64,000 bases of DNA from Streptomyces sp. RerS4 (GTDB taxonomy: Bacteria; Actinomycetota; Actinomycetes; Streptomycetales; Streptomycetaceae), in NCBI RefSeq assembly GCF_023515955.1, contig NZ_CP097322.1, forward strand, positions 2,234,001 to 2,298,000, in the 5' to 3' direction. This document shows, piece after piece, positions 1 to 7,595 of this stretch (positions are counted from its first letter, which is position 1; the number at the start of each line of letters is the position of its first letter). Under the pieces are notes generated by a model that was given only the letters and a program-made list of their open reading frames with translations, was not told where the DNA came from and searched no databases. The position numbers and the translations under genes were made by a program.

Positions 1-635
1 CGACCCGGAAGACGGCCGCCTCCCCCCAGGCCAGCCACGCGGCACAGAACAGCCCGGCCACCAGGTGCGCGACGACCATCCCGAACCCACCATGCCCGGC
101 CGCGCCGGCAAGGTCGGCGAGCGCCGAAGGGTCCGCGAGCGCGGAGGGGTCGACGAGGGCGGAGGGTCGGCCGCGCCGGTCGCGTGGCCCGCGTCGGACG
201 CGGCGGCCGGGTCAAGGCCCGCCGGGCCGTGGGCGGTGCGCCCGGGGTCCGTCCGCCGTGGGCGTGGCCGTGCCCGGGAGCGGCGGCGTGCGCGCCGGGC
301 ACGTGGTGGTGGCCGGGCATCGGCTCCGATGGGGACGCCGGGCCGGGGGGCGGCGTCGACATGGCCGCGTGGGCCCCGCTCGCCGAGAAGGCCAGGTGCA
401 GCATCCCCTGGACGGAGAGCAGCGCCGCGGTGATACCGACGGGCCCGCACCGTCCGCGGCCGGCGGCCACCCAGGCCGGTACACAGGTCGCCACAAAGGC
501 ACCCAGAAGCCAGGGAACCGGGATGTCCGTCCCGGACATGTACGAATGCCCCACCGCGCCCAAAGCCACGCACACGGCCGCGAACATCGCGGCCCGTGCG
601 ACGCGCATCGGCGCGCGGGATCGGGATTCAGACAT
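1..635 (-). CDS. Membrane protein, partial at window edge, apparently frameshifted
   Basis: The reading frame from the ATG at 635 starts MSESRSRAPMRVARAAMFAA and contains two or three hydrophobic segments, then a His-rich stretch (GHHHVPGAHAAAPGHGHAHGG) like that of small Streptomyces integral membrane proteins. Beyond about position 240 this frame turns into low-complexity Arg/Pro text. The natural continuation (GHGGFGMVVAHLVAGLFCAA, then a final hydrophobic segment) lies in another frame, which suggests two single-base losses between about 140 and 245. The gene runs off the left edge. It is divergent from the rhomboid-like gene, with a 65-base gap. The function is unknown. Confidence 0.5.
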   Translation of the reverse strand, partial: MSESRSRAPMRVARAAMFAAVCVALGAVGHSYMSGTDIPVPWLLGAFVATCVPAWVAAGRGRCGPVGITAALLSVQGMLHLAFSASGAHAAMSTPPPGPASPSEPMPGHHHVPGAHAAAPGHGHAHGGRTPGAPPTARRALTRPPRPTRATRPARPTLRPRRPLRARGPFGARRPCRRGRAWWVRDGRRAPGGRAVLCRVAGLGGGGRLPG

Positions 636-700
636 GTCCCGGTCATCGTCGCACGGGGGCCGCCCTCACCCACAAGGGGGCCGTATCAGATCATGATCCG

Positions 701-1312
701 GTGAATCCATCGCCATGGTCATGGTCATTGCCCCTGGGCGCTCTCTACTCCGGCGGGGTCCAGCTCGGGGCGTACGCCCTGGAACGACTGGCTCCGGCCG
801 AGCGGGAACGCGTCCTGCGCACCTGCTCGACGAACGTCGACAATCTCGACGCCGGCCACTGGCAGACCCTCCTGACCAGTGCCTTCGTGGTCGAGGAGCC
901 GATGCCGCTGCCCTACGCGCTGCTCCTCGTCGCCGTGCTCGGGTACGCGGAGTACGCGTACGGGGCGTGGTGGACGGCCGCCACGTTCCTGTTCGGGCAC
1001 GCCACGGCCACCCTCCTCGTCCACGGCGTCCTGCGGCGCACCGCGGACACCGAGACCCGCCGGGCCGTGGACGTCGGCACGAGTTACGGGTTCAACGCCG
1101 TGCTCGGCACCCTGACCTCGGCCCTGCCCCGCGGCCCGGTGCGCCACGGCACGCGCGCGGCGCTGCTGGCGGTGGGCGCGTGGCCGGTGCTGCGGCGCGA
1201 GCGGACCTTCACGGACGTCGGGCACCTCGTGGCGCTGGGCCTCGGGATCGGGCTGTCATTCGCCGTCGATTGTCTTTCCGAAAAGAATCATCGGAAAATC
1301 GCTCTTGCCTGA
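701..1312 (+). CDS. Rhomboid-like intramembrane protein
   Basis: 203 residues with about six hydrophobic segments. The segment GTSYGFNAVLG carries a possible nucleophile Ser, and the late DVGHLVALGLG carries a His in the usual rhomboid position, so the Ser/His pair of an intramembrane serine protease may be present. The Ser motif is GTSYG rather than the classical GxSG, so activity is uncertain and rhomboid-like is the safer name. I chose the GTG at 701 because the earlier in-frame extension is Arg/Gly-rich and lies within the divergent gene. The protein would sit in the cytoplasmic membrane. Confidence 0.7.
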   Translation: MNPSPWSWSLPLGALYSGGVQLGAYALERLAPAERERVLRTCSTNVDNLDAGHWQTLLTSAFVVEEPMPLPYALLLVAVLGYAEYAYGAWWTAATFLFGHATATLLVHGVLRRTADTETRRAVDVGTSYGFNAVLGTLTSALPRGPVRHGTRAALLAVGAWPVLRRERTFTDVGHLVALGLGIGLSFAVDCLSEKNHRKIALA

Positions 1313-1342
1313 CCTGAATGCCGTGGATGGACACATTCATCC

Positions 1343-1382
1343 GAGTAACACGAGTAACCAAGTAACTGAGCAACCGAGTAGC
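1343..1382 (+). repeat. Tandem GAGTAAC-type heptamers before the phosphatase gene
   Basis: GAGTAAC occurs at 1343-1349 and 1352-1358, followed by AAGTAAC at 1360-1366, GAGCAAC at 1368-1374 and a partial GAGTAG at about 1377. Periodicity is 8-9 bases. The block ends about 20 bases before the phosphatase start. A related series lies just after the gene (2238-2262). It may be a regulatory repeat; no known binding protein is recognised. Confidence 0.55.
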
Positions 1383-1403
1383 CCGATCGCTGGAGCCGCA
1401 ACG

Positions 1404-2198
1404 ATGACCGCCAAGCCCTCCACCACCGTCGCCAACCTCCGCGACCTCGGTGGCATCCCGCTCGCAGGCGGCCGCAGCGTCCGCCCCGGCCTCGTCCTGC
1501 GCTCCGGCGCGCTCGACCGGCTCGACCTCGACGCCGACCCCGTGATGGCCGGCCTCGGCCTGCGCACCGTCATCGACCTGCGCAGCGCGCCCGAGCGCGC
1601 CGACCACCCGGACCTGCTGCCCGACGGCGCCCGGCTGCTGGTGCGCGACGTCCTCGCGGACAAGATGAGCGAGAGCCGCATGCCGGCGGCAGCGCAGCTC
1701 AAGGACCTGCTGGCGGACCCGGTGGTGGCCGAGGAGCGGCTCGGCAACGGCAAGGCGCAGGCCCTCTTCGGGTCGGTCTACCGCTCCTTCGTCAGCACCG
1801 CGTCGGCGCAGGACGCGTACCGGACGCTGCTGACCGAGGCCGCCGACCCGCAGGCGGGCCCGCTGCTCTTCCACTGCACGGCCGGCAAGGACCGTACGGG
1901 CTGGGGCGCCACGGTGATCCTCGCGCTGCTCGGGGCGGACGAGGAGACCCTGATGGCCGAGTACCTGTCGGTGAACCCGGCGGTGAAGGAGGCCTTCGCC
2001 CCGCTGATCGAGGGCTTCACGGCGGCCGGCGGGGACCCGGAGATCGCGCTCGCGCTGATCGGCGTCTTCCCGTCCTACCTGGAGGCGGGCCTGGACGAGG
2101 TGCGGGTGCGCTTCGGTTCCATGGAGAAGTACGTGCGCGAGGGGCTGGGCGTTCCCGACGAGACGGTCGAGGCGCTGCGCGCGCGGCTGATCGCCTGA
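1404..2198 (+). CDS. Tyrosine-protein phosphatase (Y_phosphatase3 type)
   Basis: 264 residues. The N-terminal segment NLRDLGGIPLAGGRSVRPGLVLRSG is typical of bacterial Tyr/Ser phosphatases of the Y_phosphatase3/LipA group. The P-loop is HCTAGKDRTGW, with the catalytic Cys, the phosphate-binding Arg and a Lys and Asp that are usual in this group. It would hydrolyse phosphotyrosine or phosphoinositide-like substrates in the cytoplasm; the true substrate cannot be told. The ATG at 1404 follows TGGAG about 11 bases upstream; upstream in-frame sequence encodes the GAGTAAC repeats and is unlikely to be translated. It appears monocistronic. Confidence 0.88.
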   Translation: MTAKPSTTVANLRDLGGIPLAGGRSVRPGLVLRSGALDRLDLDADPVMAGLGLRTVIDLRSAPERADHPDLLPDGARLLVRDVLADKMSESRMPAAAQLKDLLADPVVAEERLGNGKAQALFGSVYRSFVSTASAQDAYRTLLTEAADPQAGPLLFHCTAGKDRTGWGATVILALLGADEETLMAEYLSVNPAVKEAFAPLIEGFTAAGGDPEIALALIGVFPSYLEAGLDEVRVRFGSMEKYVREGLGVPDETVEALRARLIA

Positions 2199-2237
2199 CG
2201 GCACCCGGCCGCCGGGCCGCCGGCCGCCAGGGAACTC

Positions 2238-2262
2238 GTGTAACCCGCGTAACCCGTGTAAG
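2238..2262 (+). repeat. Tandem GTGTAAC-type repeats after the phosphatase gene
   Basis: GTGTAAC at 2238-2244, GCGTAAC at 2247-2253 and GTGTAAG at 2256-2262, with period 9. It resembles the GAGTAAC series before the same gene and precedes the next gene's start (2340) by about 80 bases. Confidence 0.5.
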
Positions 2263-2339
2263 CCTCCGCCACCGCGATTCGTCCGAACGTGTGCGCTGGA
2301 GGCGGGTGACCATCCGACGATTCGCTCGTTCTGCTGAAC

Positions 2340-4261
2340 GTGACTGCGCCGGACACCGCCACCCGCCCCCTGCCTCCCGACGTCGAGCAGGCCGAGGCCG
2401 CCATCGTCGAGCACTACCCGCGGCTGGTGCGGCTCGCCTACCTGGTGCTGCCGCCCTCCCTCGGCCGCAACCGACGGGTCCTCACCGCCCATTCGCTGAC
2501 CCAGCGGGCCCTGCCGCGCGGCCGTCGCGCCGTCGACCCCGCCGCCGTGCGGGGCGGGGTCCCGGCGCAGCGCGACGGGGTGGACGGGCCCGAGTCCGGG
2601 TACGCGTACGTCCGGCTGCGCGTGCTGCGTTCGGCGCTGGAGGCGGGGATCCCGCTGACGTTCAAGGCGCTCCCGCTGCGCGGGCAACTGCCCGCGCTGC
2701 TCCCCCAGGTGTGGGGGCTTCGGCTCTTCCCGCGCTCGGGCGGGGCCGAGGAGCTGGCGCTGGACCAGTGGCTGGCGACCCTGAACGGCCCAGGGCGCGC
2801 CGCCTGCGTGCTGCGGGCCCTGGAGGGGCTCGCGGAGGCGGACGTGCTGCGGGTGCTCGCCGAGGCCGGGGTGGCGGATCCCGAGGCGGCGGTCGCCGAG
2901 TCGGGGGATCCGGTGCACGACGGCCTCTTCGCCTCCCCCGAGTTCGACCCGTGCGTGCTCCAGGCCCGGCCCACCGACCTGCTGCGGCGGCGCCGGCTGG
3001 TCCGGGCCGGGCTGGCCGGGGCGGTGGCCCTCGCGGTGTGCGGGGCGCTGCTGGCGCTGCCGGGCGGCGGGTGGGGTCCGACGGGCCGGCCGCCCCGCTG
3101 TACGCGCGCAACGCGGCGGCGGAGCAGGCCCTCGACCCGGGGCAGCTGACGCGGGTGGCGCCCACGGTGTGGCGTACGGCGTCCCGTACCGACTACGCGG
3201 CCTGGCCCGCGCGCGGCGACCGCGTCGGCGACACGGAACTGCTGCGCCGCGCCCTGGCCACCTGGGCCCGCCCCGGCAGGACGGTGGTGGTCTCGGCGAC
3301 GCCCGGCACGCCGTCCGGGCCGCCGATGGGACCGCCGCAGCTGCTGTTCGCGGGCACCGTCGACCAGGCGGTGGTGGTCCTCTTCCACGACGGCCTGCGG
3401 GTGGTCCGCTACGCCGAACCGCGCTCCGGGACCGCCGGCGCCGCCCTGGACCTCGCCCGGACCGACGGGGCCTCGGCGGACACCGCGACGGGGCTGGTGC
3501 TCAGCCGGGTCGACGGCAACGTCCGCTACCTGACGGCCCCCTGGGTGACGGGCGCGGCGCTGCGGGACCTGCTCAAGCCCGCCGAGGACCCGGCCCCGTT
3601 GAAGCTCACCCCGGACGGGATCACCCCGCCGGTGGTGGGTCCGGCCCCGGGCGGGACCTGTACGAGCTGGAACGCGCTGGCCCTGACCGGCGACGGGACG
3701 ACCCGGCTGGTCACGGACCTGGGCGAGCTGACGCCGGCGCGGCTGACGTCGGGCGCTCCGGGGGCCGCGCGGGACGTGTCGGAGGCGGCGGAGCTCGGCG
3801 AGTGGTCGAGGATCGCTTGTCTGCTCCCCTCGGTGCGCTCGCACGGGGTGCGCGCGGTCAACGCCTGGACGTACGCGAAGCAGCCGCTGCCCGAGGGCGA
3901 CGGGACGGCGACCTGGCTGTGCACCCGGGCGGAGACCTGGCGGGGTACGGCGGACCGGGTGCAGGCGCAGTTCCTGGCCCCGGGCGCGCCGCTCGCCGCC
4001 CAGGCGGCCAAGGCGGAGGGCTCGGCGGCGTGCGGGGCGCGTGAGCCGCGGGTGCTGGCCGGGGTGCTGTGGAAGTCCCGGGCAGGTCAGTGGTACGTCC
4101 TGGCGGCGGGCAGCGCGCAGTTCACGTCGCTGTCGGTGTCGGGCGGCGGGGTCAGCGGGGCCGCGAACGGCAATCGACTGGCCCTCAAGGCCAAGGAGGG
4201 CGCACAGGTCGACCTCTCGGGCAAGCTGACGGACGGCACGACGGCGGGGGTGCTGCGCTAG
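2340..4261 (+). pseudogene. Conserved membrane-anchored protein, broken by a single-base frameshift near 3078
   Basis: From the GTG at 2340 the product begins MTAPDTATRPLPPDVEQAEA and has an N-terminal segment that looks like a sigma-factor-type helical region (YPRLVRLAYLVLPPSLGRN). A single membrane helix (RAGLAGAVALAVCGALLALP) follows at about residue 225. Just after it the frame changes: LYARNAAAEQALDPGQL and the rest of an extracytoplasmic domain up to 4261 continue in the frame one base back. Restoring one base near 3078 would give a protein of about 640 residues with a cytoplasmic N-terminus and an external C-terminal domain with two or three Cys. The function is unknown. It may be real inactivation or a sequencing indel in a GC run. 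Confidence 0.7.
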
Positions 4262-4336
4262 GCGAGCGGCCCGGGGCGGTAATTTCGGCGTCGCACAGGG
4301 GTTCACCTCTTCGGTACCGCTCAGTACATTGACGCC

Positions 4337-5233
4337 ATGTCTAATACGCCGCTCGTGCCCGCCCCCGTGGCGTCGGAACACATAGACCTCCAGGTGCGGA
4401 ACGTCTCCTTCTCCTGGGAGGACACCCCGCTCCACTGGTTGCCCGGCGACCCCTTCGCCGGGCACACCATCAACGTGCTGCACCTGCTGCTGCCCGCCGG
4501 CGAGCGCTGGTTCGTCCACGTCTACAAGCAGGTGCTCCCGTACATCACCGACGACCGGCTGCGGGCCGACGTCATCGGGTTCATCGGGCAGGAGGCGACG
4601 CACGCCGCCGCGCACGACGACGTGCTCCCGCACCTCAAGCGGCTGGGCCTGGACCCGACCCCCTACACCGCGCAGGTGGACTGGCTCTTCGAGAAGCTGC
4701 TCGGCGACCGGACCCTGCCGCCCGGTCGGGCCCGCAAGTGGTGGCTGATGGAGCGCGTCGCGATGATCGCGGCGATCGAGCACTACACGGCGTTCCTCGG
4801 CGACTGGATCCTCAACGCCGAGGAGCTCGACCGGCGCGGCGCCGACCCGATGATGCTGGACCTCCTGCGCTGGCACGGCGCCGAGGAGGTCGAACACCGT
4901 TCGGTGGCCTTCGACCTGTTCATGCACGTGGACGGCAACTACCGGCGCCGCGTCCGGACCTGGGCCACCGGCTTCGCGGCCCTGGTCTTCCTGTGGCAGC
5001 GCGGCGCCCGCTTCTTCATGGAGAACGACCCCCACCTGCCCGCCGCCAAGGCCTCCCTCGGGCAGCTCTTCCGGGCCGGACAGCAGGGCGTCCTCCCCTC
5101 GACGGGGGCCATGCTGAAGTCCATCCCGACCTACCTGTCCCGTACGTACCACCCCTCGCAGGAGGGCTCGACGGCGCAGGCCGAGGCCTACCTCGCCGCC
5201 TCCCCCGGCGCCAACGGCGGGGTGCGCCCGTGA
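4337..5233 (+). CDS. Metal-dependent hydrolase (PF10118-like)
   Basis: 298 residues starting MSNTPLVPAPVASEHIDLQV. It contains acidic and His metal-ligand positions typical of this all-helical family: IGQEATHAAAHDDVL near residue 92, AAIEHYTAFLGDW near 150 and WHGAEEVEHRSVAFDLFMHV near 180. The family is annotated as predicted metal-dependent hydrolase but its ligand pattern resembles di-iron proteins, so an oxygenase-type role is equally possible. The stop overlaps the start of the following reductase by four bases (GTGA), so the two are probably translated together and may form an electron-transfer pair. Confidence 0.82.
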   Translation: MSNTPLVPAPVASEHIDLQVRNVSFSWEDTPLHWLPGDPFAGHTINVLHLLLPAGERWFVHVYKQVLPYITDDRLRADVIGFIGQEATHAAAHDDVLPHLKRLGLDPTPYTAQVDWLFEKLLGDRTLPPGRARKWWLMERVAMIAAIEHYTAFLGDWILNAEELDRRGADPMMLDLLRWHGAEEVEHRSVAFDLFMHVDGNYRRRVRTWATGFAALVFLWQRGARFFMENDPHLPAAKASLGQLFRAGQQGVLPSTGAMLKSIPTYLSRTYHPSQEGSTAQAEAYLAASPGANGGVRP

Positions 5234-6273
5234 AGCGGACCCTCGCCGTCACGGTGGCGGCCGGCGCCGCCGTGCTGGCCCGGCGCGCGCTGCGCCGGCG
5301 CATACGCCGCTCCCCGCTGTGGCCGCTGCCCGCCCTGGACACCCCCGTGTCGGGCCACTCCCCGCGCCGGACCCTGTACGCCCGGATCGTCTCGCGGACC
5401 GAGCCGGCCGAGGGCGTCGTACGGATCACGCTGGAGTCGGACGAGTTCCCGGCCTGGACCCCGGGCGCGCACGTGGACGTCGTCCTGCCCTCCGGGCTCG
5501 TACGCCAGTACTCGCTGTGCGGGGATCCGGCCGACACCGGGCGGTGGACGATCGCGGTCCGGCTGGTCGAGGACGGTCGCGGTGGCTCGCGCGAGGTGCA
5601 CGAGGCGCTCGTGGAGGGCGCCGAACTCCCGGTGCGGCCACCGCGCAACCGCTTCGAGCTGGTGCCCGCGCCCGCGTACGTGTTCGTCGCGGGCGGCATC
5701 GGGATCACCCCGATCCTCCCCATGCTGCGGGCCGCGACGGCCGCCGGCGCCGACTGGACCCTGCTGTACGGGGGCCGCTCGCGCGCCTCGATGCCGTTCC
5801 TGCCCGAACTCGCCGCATACGGCGAGCGGGTCACGCTGCTGCCCGAGGACGAGACGGGCCGCCCCGACCTGACCCCGCTCGCCGGGATCCGGCCGGGCAC
5901 CCTGGTCTACTGCTGCGGCCCGGAACCGCTCATGCGGGCGGTCACCGAAGCCGCCCCGGACCCCTCGGCCGTCCGCCTGGAACGCTTCGTCCCGGCGGCC
6001 CCCGTCGCCGCGGGGCCCTTCACCGTGGAACTGCGCCGCTCGGGCACGGAGGTGGCGGTCGCGGCGGACGAATCGACCCTCGCGGCGGTGCGTCGCGTAC
6101 GGCCCGACACCCCGTACTCGTGCGAGCAGGGGTTCTGCGGCACCTGCCGGCACCGGGTCCTCGCGGGCGAGGTCGACCACCGTGACGACCTCCTCACCGA
6201 CGCCGAACGCACGACCTCGATGCTCCTGTGCGTCTCCCGCGCCTCGAAGGACCGCATAGCGCTCGACCTGTGA
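5230..6273 (+). CDS. Ferredoxin-type oxidoreductase (FAD/NAD(P) plus [2Fe-2S], PDR/VanB-like)
   Basis: 347 residues from the GTG at 5230. An N-terminal hydrophobic/basic segment is followed by a flavin-binding beta-barrel (RQYSLCGDP near residue 95), a nucleotide-binding domain (GGIGITPILPML near 155 and CCGPEPLM near 230) and a C-terminal plant-type [2Fe-2S] domain with CEQGFCGTC and a later Cys in SMLLCVSRA. This order is that of phthalate dioxygenase/vanillate demethylase reductases, which pass electrons from NAD(P)H through flavin to an oxygenase. The four-base overlap with the preceding putative di-metal protein suggests that protein is the partner. Confidence 0.88.
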   Translation: MKRTLAVTVAAGAAVLARRALRRRIRRSPLWPLPALDTPVSGHSPRRTLYARIVSRTEPAEGVVRITLESDEFPAWTPGAHVDVVLPSGLVRQYSLCGDPADTGRWTIAVRLVEDGRGGSREVHEALVEGAELPVRPPRNRFELVPAPAYVFVAGGIGITPILPMLRAATAAGADWTLLYGGRSRASMPFLPELAAYGERVTLLPEDETGRPDLTPLAGIRPGTLVYCCGPEPLMRAVTEAAPDPSAVRLERFVPAAPVAAGPFTVELRRSGTEVAVAADESTLAAVRRVRPDTPYSCEQGFCGTCRHRVLAGEVDHRDDLLTDAERTTSMLLCVSRASKDRIALDL

Positions 6274-6309
6274 CGCCCTGCCCGGGAAGGTGAGAAGTAG
6301 GGTGTCCGC

Positions 6310-7017
6310 ATGACAACCGGGGTGCGGCGCAGGATGGGTGTCGAGGAGCGGCGGCAGCAGCTGATCGGGGTTGCCCTGGAGCTGTTCAGCAACCGGTCGC
6401 CCGACGACGTGTCGATCGACGAGATCGCCGCGGCGGCCGGGATATCGCGGCCGCTCGTCTACCACTACTTCCCCGGCAAGTTGAGCCTGTACGAGGCCGC
6501 GCTGCGGCGGGCCGCCGACGAGTTGGCGCAGCGGTTCGAGGAGCCGCACGAAGGGCCGCTCGGGGCACGGCTGTTGCGGGTGATGGGGCGGTTCTTCGCG
6601 TTCGTCGACGATCACGGGCCGGGTTTCTCGGCGCTGATGCGCGGCGGTCCGGCGGCCGGCAGCAGCCGGACCAACGCGATGATCGACGAGGTGCGGCAGG
6701 CGGCGTACGAGCAGATCGTCGCGCACATCGGGGTGCAGGACCCGCCGGCACGGCTGGAGTTGGTCGTGCGGTCGTGGGTGTCGCTGGCCGAGTCGACGGC
6801 GTTGCTGTGGCTCGACGGCCGCCGGATCCCGCGCGGGGAGCTGGAGTTGCAGCTGGTGCACGACTTCGCGGCGCTGGCGGCGGTGAGCGCGGCGTACGAC
6901 GCGGAGATGGCGGGGATCCTCGTACGGATCCTGGCGGACGAGCCGGCCGACGGGCCGTTCGGGGAGCTGGTCGGACGGCTGGCCGCGCTGGTGCCGGGGC
7001 CTCGCGGGGACGCGTAG
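6310..7017 (+). CDS. TetR/AcrR family transcriptional regulator
   Basis: 235 residues. The N-terminal helix-turn-helix is clear at residues 12-58: RRQQLIGVALELFSNRSPDD, then IDEIAAAAGISRPLVYHYF. The C-terminal helical ligand-binding domain is not specific enough to name a ligand. It starts 37 bases after the reductase on the same strand and could regulate the hydrolase-reductase pair, but no operator was recognised. The preceding gene's stop and a GAAGGTGAGAAG purine stretch upstream support the ATG at 6310. Confidence 0.9.
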   Translation: MTTGVRRRMGVEERRQQLIGVALELFSNRSPDDVSIDEIAAAAGISRPLVYHYFPGKLSLYEAALRRAADELAQRFEEPHEGPLGARLLRVMGRFFAFVDDHGPGFSALMRGGPAAGSSRTNAMIDEVRQAAYEQIVAHIGVQDPPARLELVVRSWVSLAESTALLWLDGRRIPRGELELQLVHDFAALAAVSAAYDAEMAGILVRILADEPADGPFGELVGRLAALVPGPRGDA

Positions 7018-7041
7018 GCGGGTCGTGCCGATAATGCCCAG

Positions 7042-7566
7042 GTGATCATTGACGACGGGTTGTTGTTCCGGCCGGCCGGTGAGAAGGATGCCGGCACGCT
7101 GGTGAAGCTGTACGACGGGGCCGCCCGTTGGATGCTGGCGCGCGGGATCGAGCAGTGGAAGCCGGGCGAGAAGGACGCCGCGCACTTCCGCGACCGGATG
7201 CGCGACGGCGAGGTGTGGCTCGCCGAGGACGGCGACGGGCGGATCGTCGGCGGGTACGAGCTGTGGTGGTCCGACGAGGAGGCCTGGGGCGTCCAGCCTC
7301 CGGTCGCGGGGTACGTGCACCGGCTGATGGTGGAGCGCGAGGCGGCGCCGGCCGGGACCGGGATGCGGCTGCTGGTGCACGCCGAGCGGCGGATCGCCCG
7401 TACGGGACGGGAGCGGGCGCGGCTGGACTGCGTGGCGACCAACCCGCGGCTGTTGGCGTACTACCGGTCGGCCGGGTACCGGATCGTCGGGGAGTGCCCG
7501 CACAAGGAGGCCGAGGACGGCCGGGTCTACGGGGTGATCCTGCTGGAGCGGCGCCTCGACGTGTGA
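7042..7566 (+). CDS. GNAT family N-acetyltransferase
   Basis: 174 residues from a GTG. It has the GNAT fold pattern: a substrate-side beta-strand (LLFRPAGEKDAGTLVKLYDG), VWLAEDGDGRIVGGYELWWS, then HRLMVEREAAPAGTGMRLLV as the acetyl-CoA loop with a degenerate (R/Q)xxGxG/A, and LDCVATNPRLLAYYRSAGYR as motif B. The substrate is unknown. It starts 24 bases after the TetR gene and probably shares its transcript. Confidence 0.87.
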   Translation: MIIDDGLLFRPAGEKDAGTLVKLYDGAARWMLARGIEQWKPGEKDAAHFRDRMRDGEVWLAEDGDGRIVGGYELWWSDEEAWGVQPPVAGYVHRLMVEREAAPAGTGMRLLVHAERRIARTGRERARLDCVATNPRLLAYYRSAGYRIVGECPHKEAEDGRVYGVILLERRLDV

Positions 7567-7595
7567 GGCGCCGCTCCGGCGGGTGTGCGCGCCGG

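Noticed and set aside
3040..3110. Programmed ribosomal frameshift in the gene at 2340-4261
   Set aside because: No slippery heptamer or typical stimulatory arrangement is evident; decay or an indel error is simpler.
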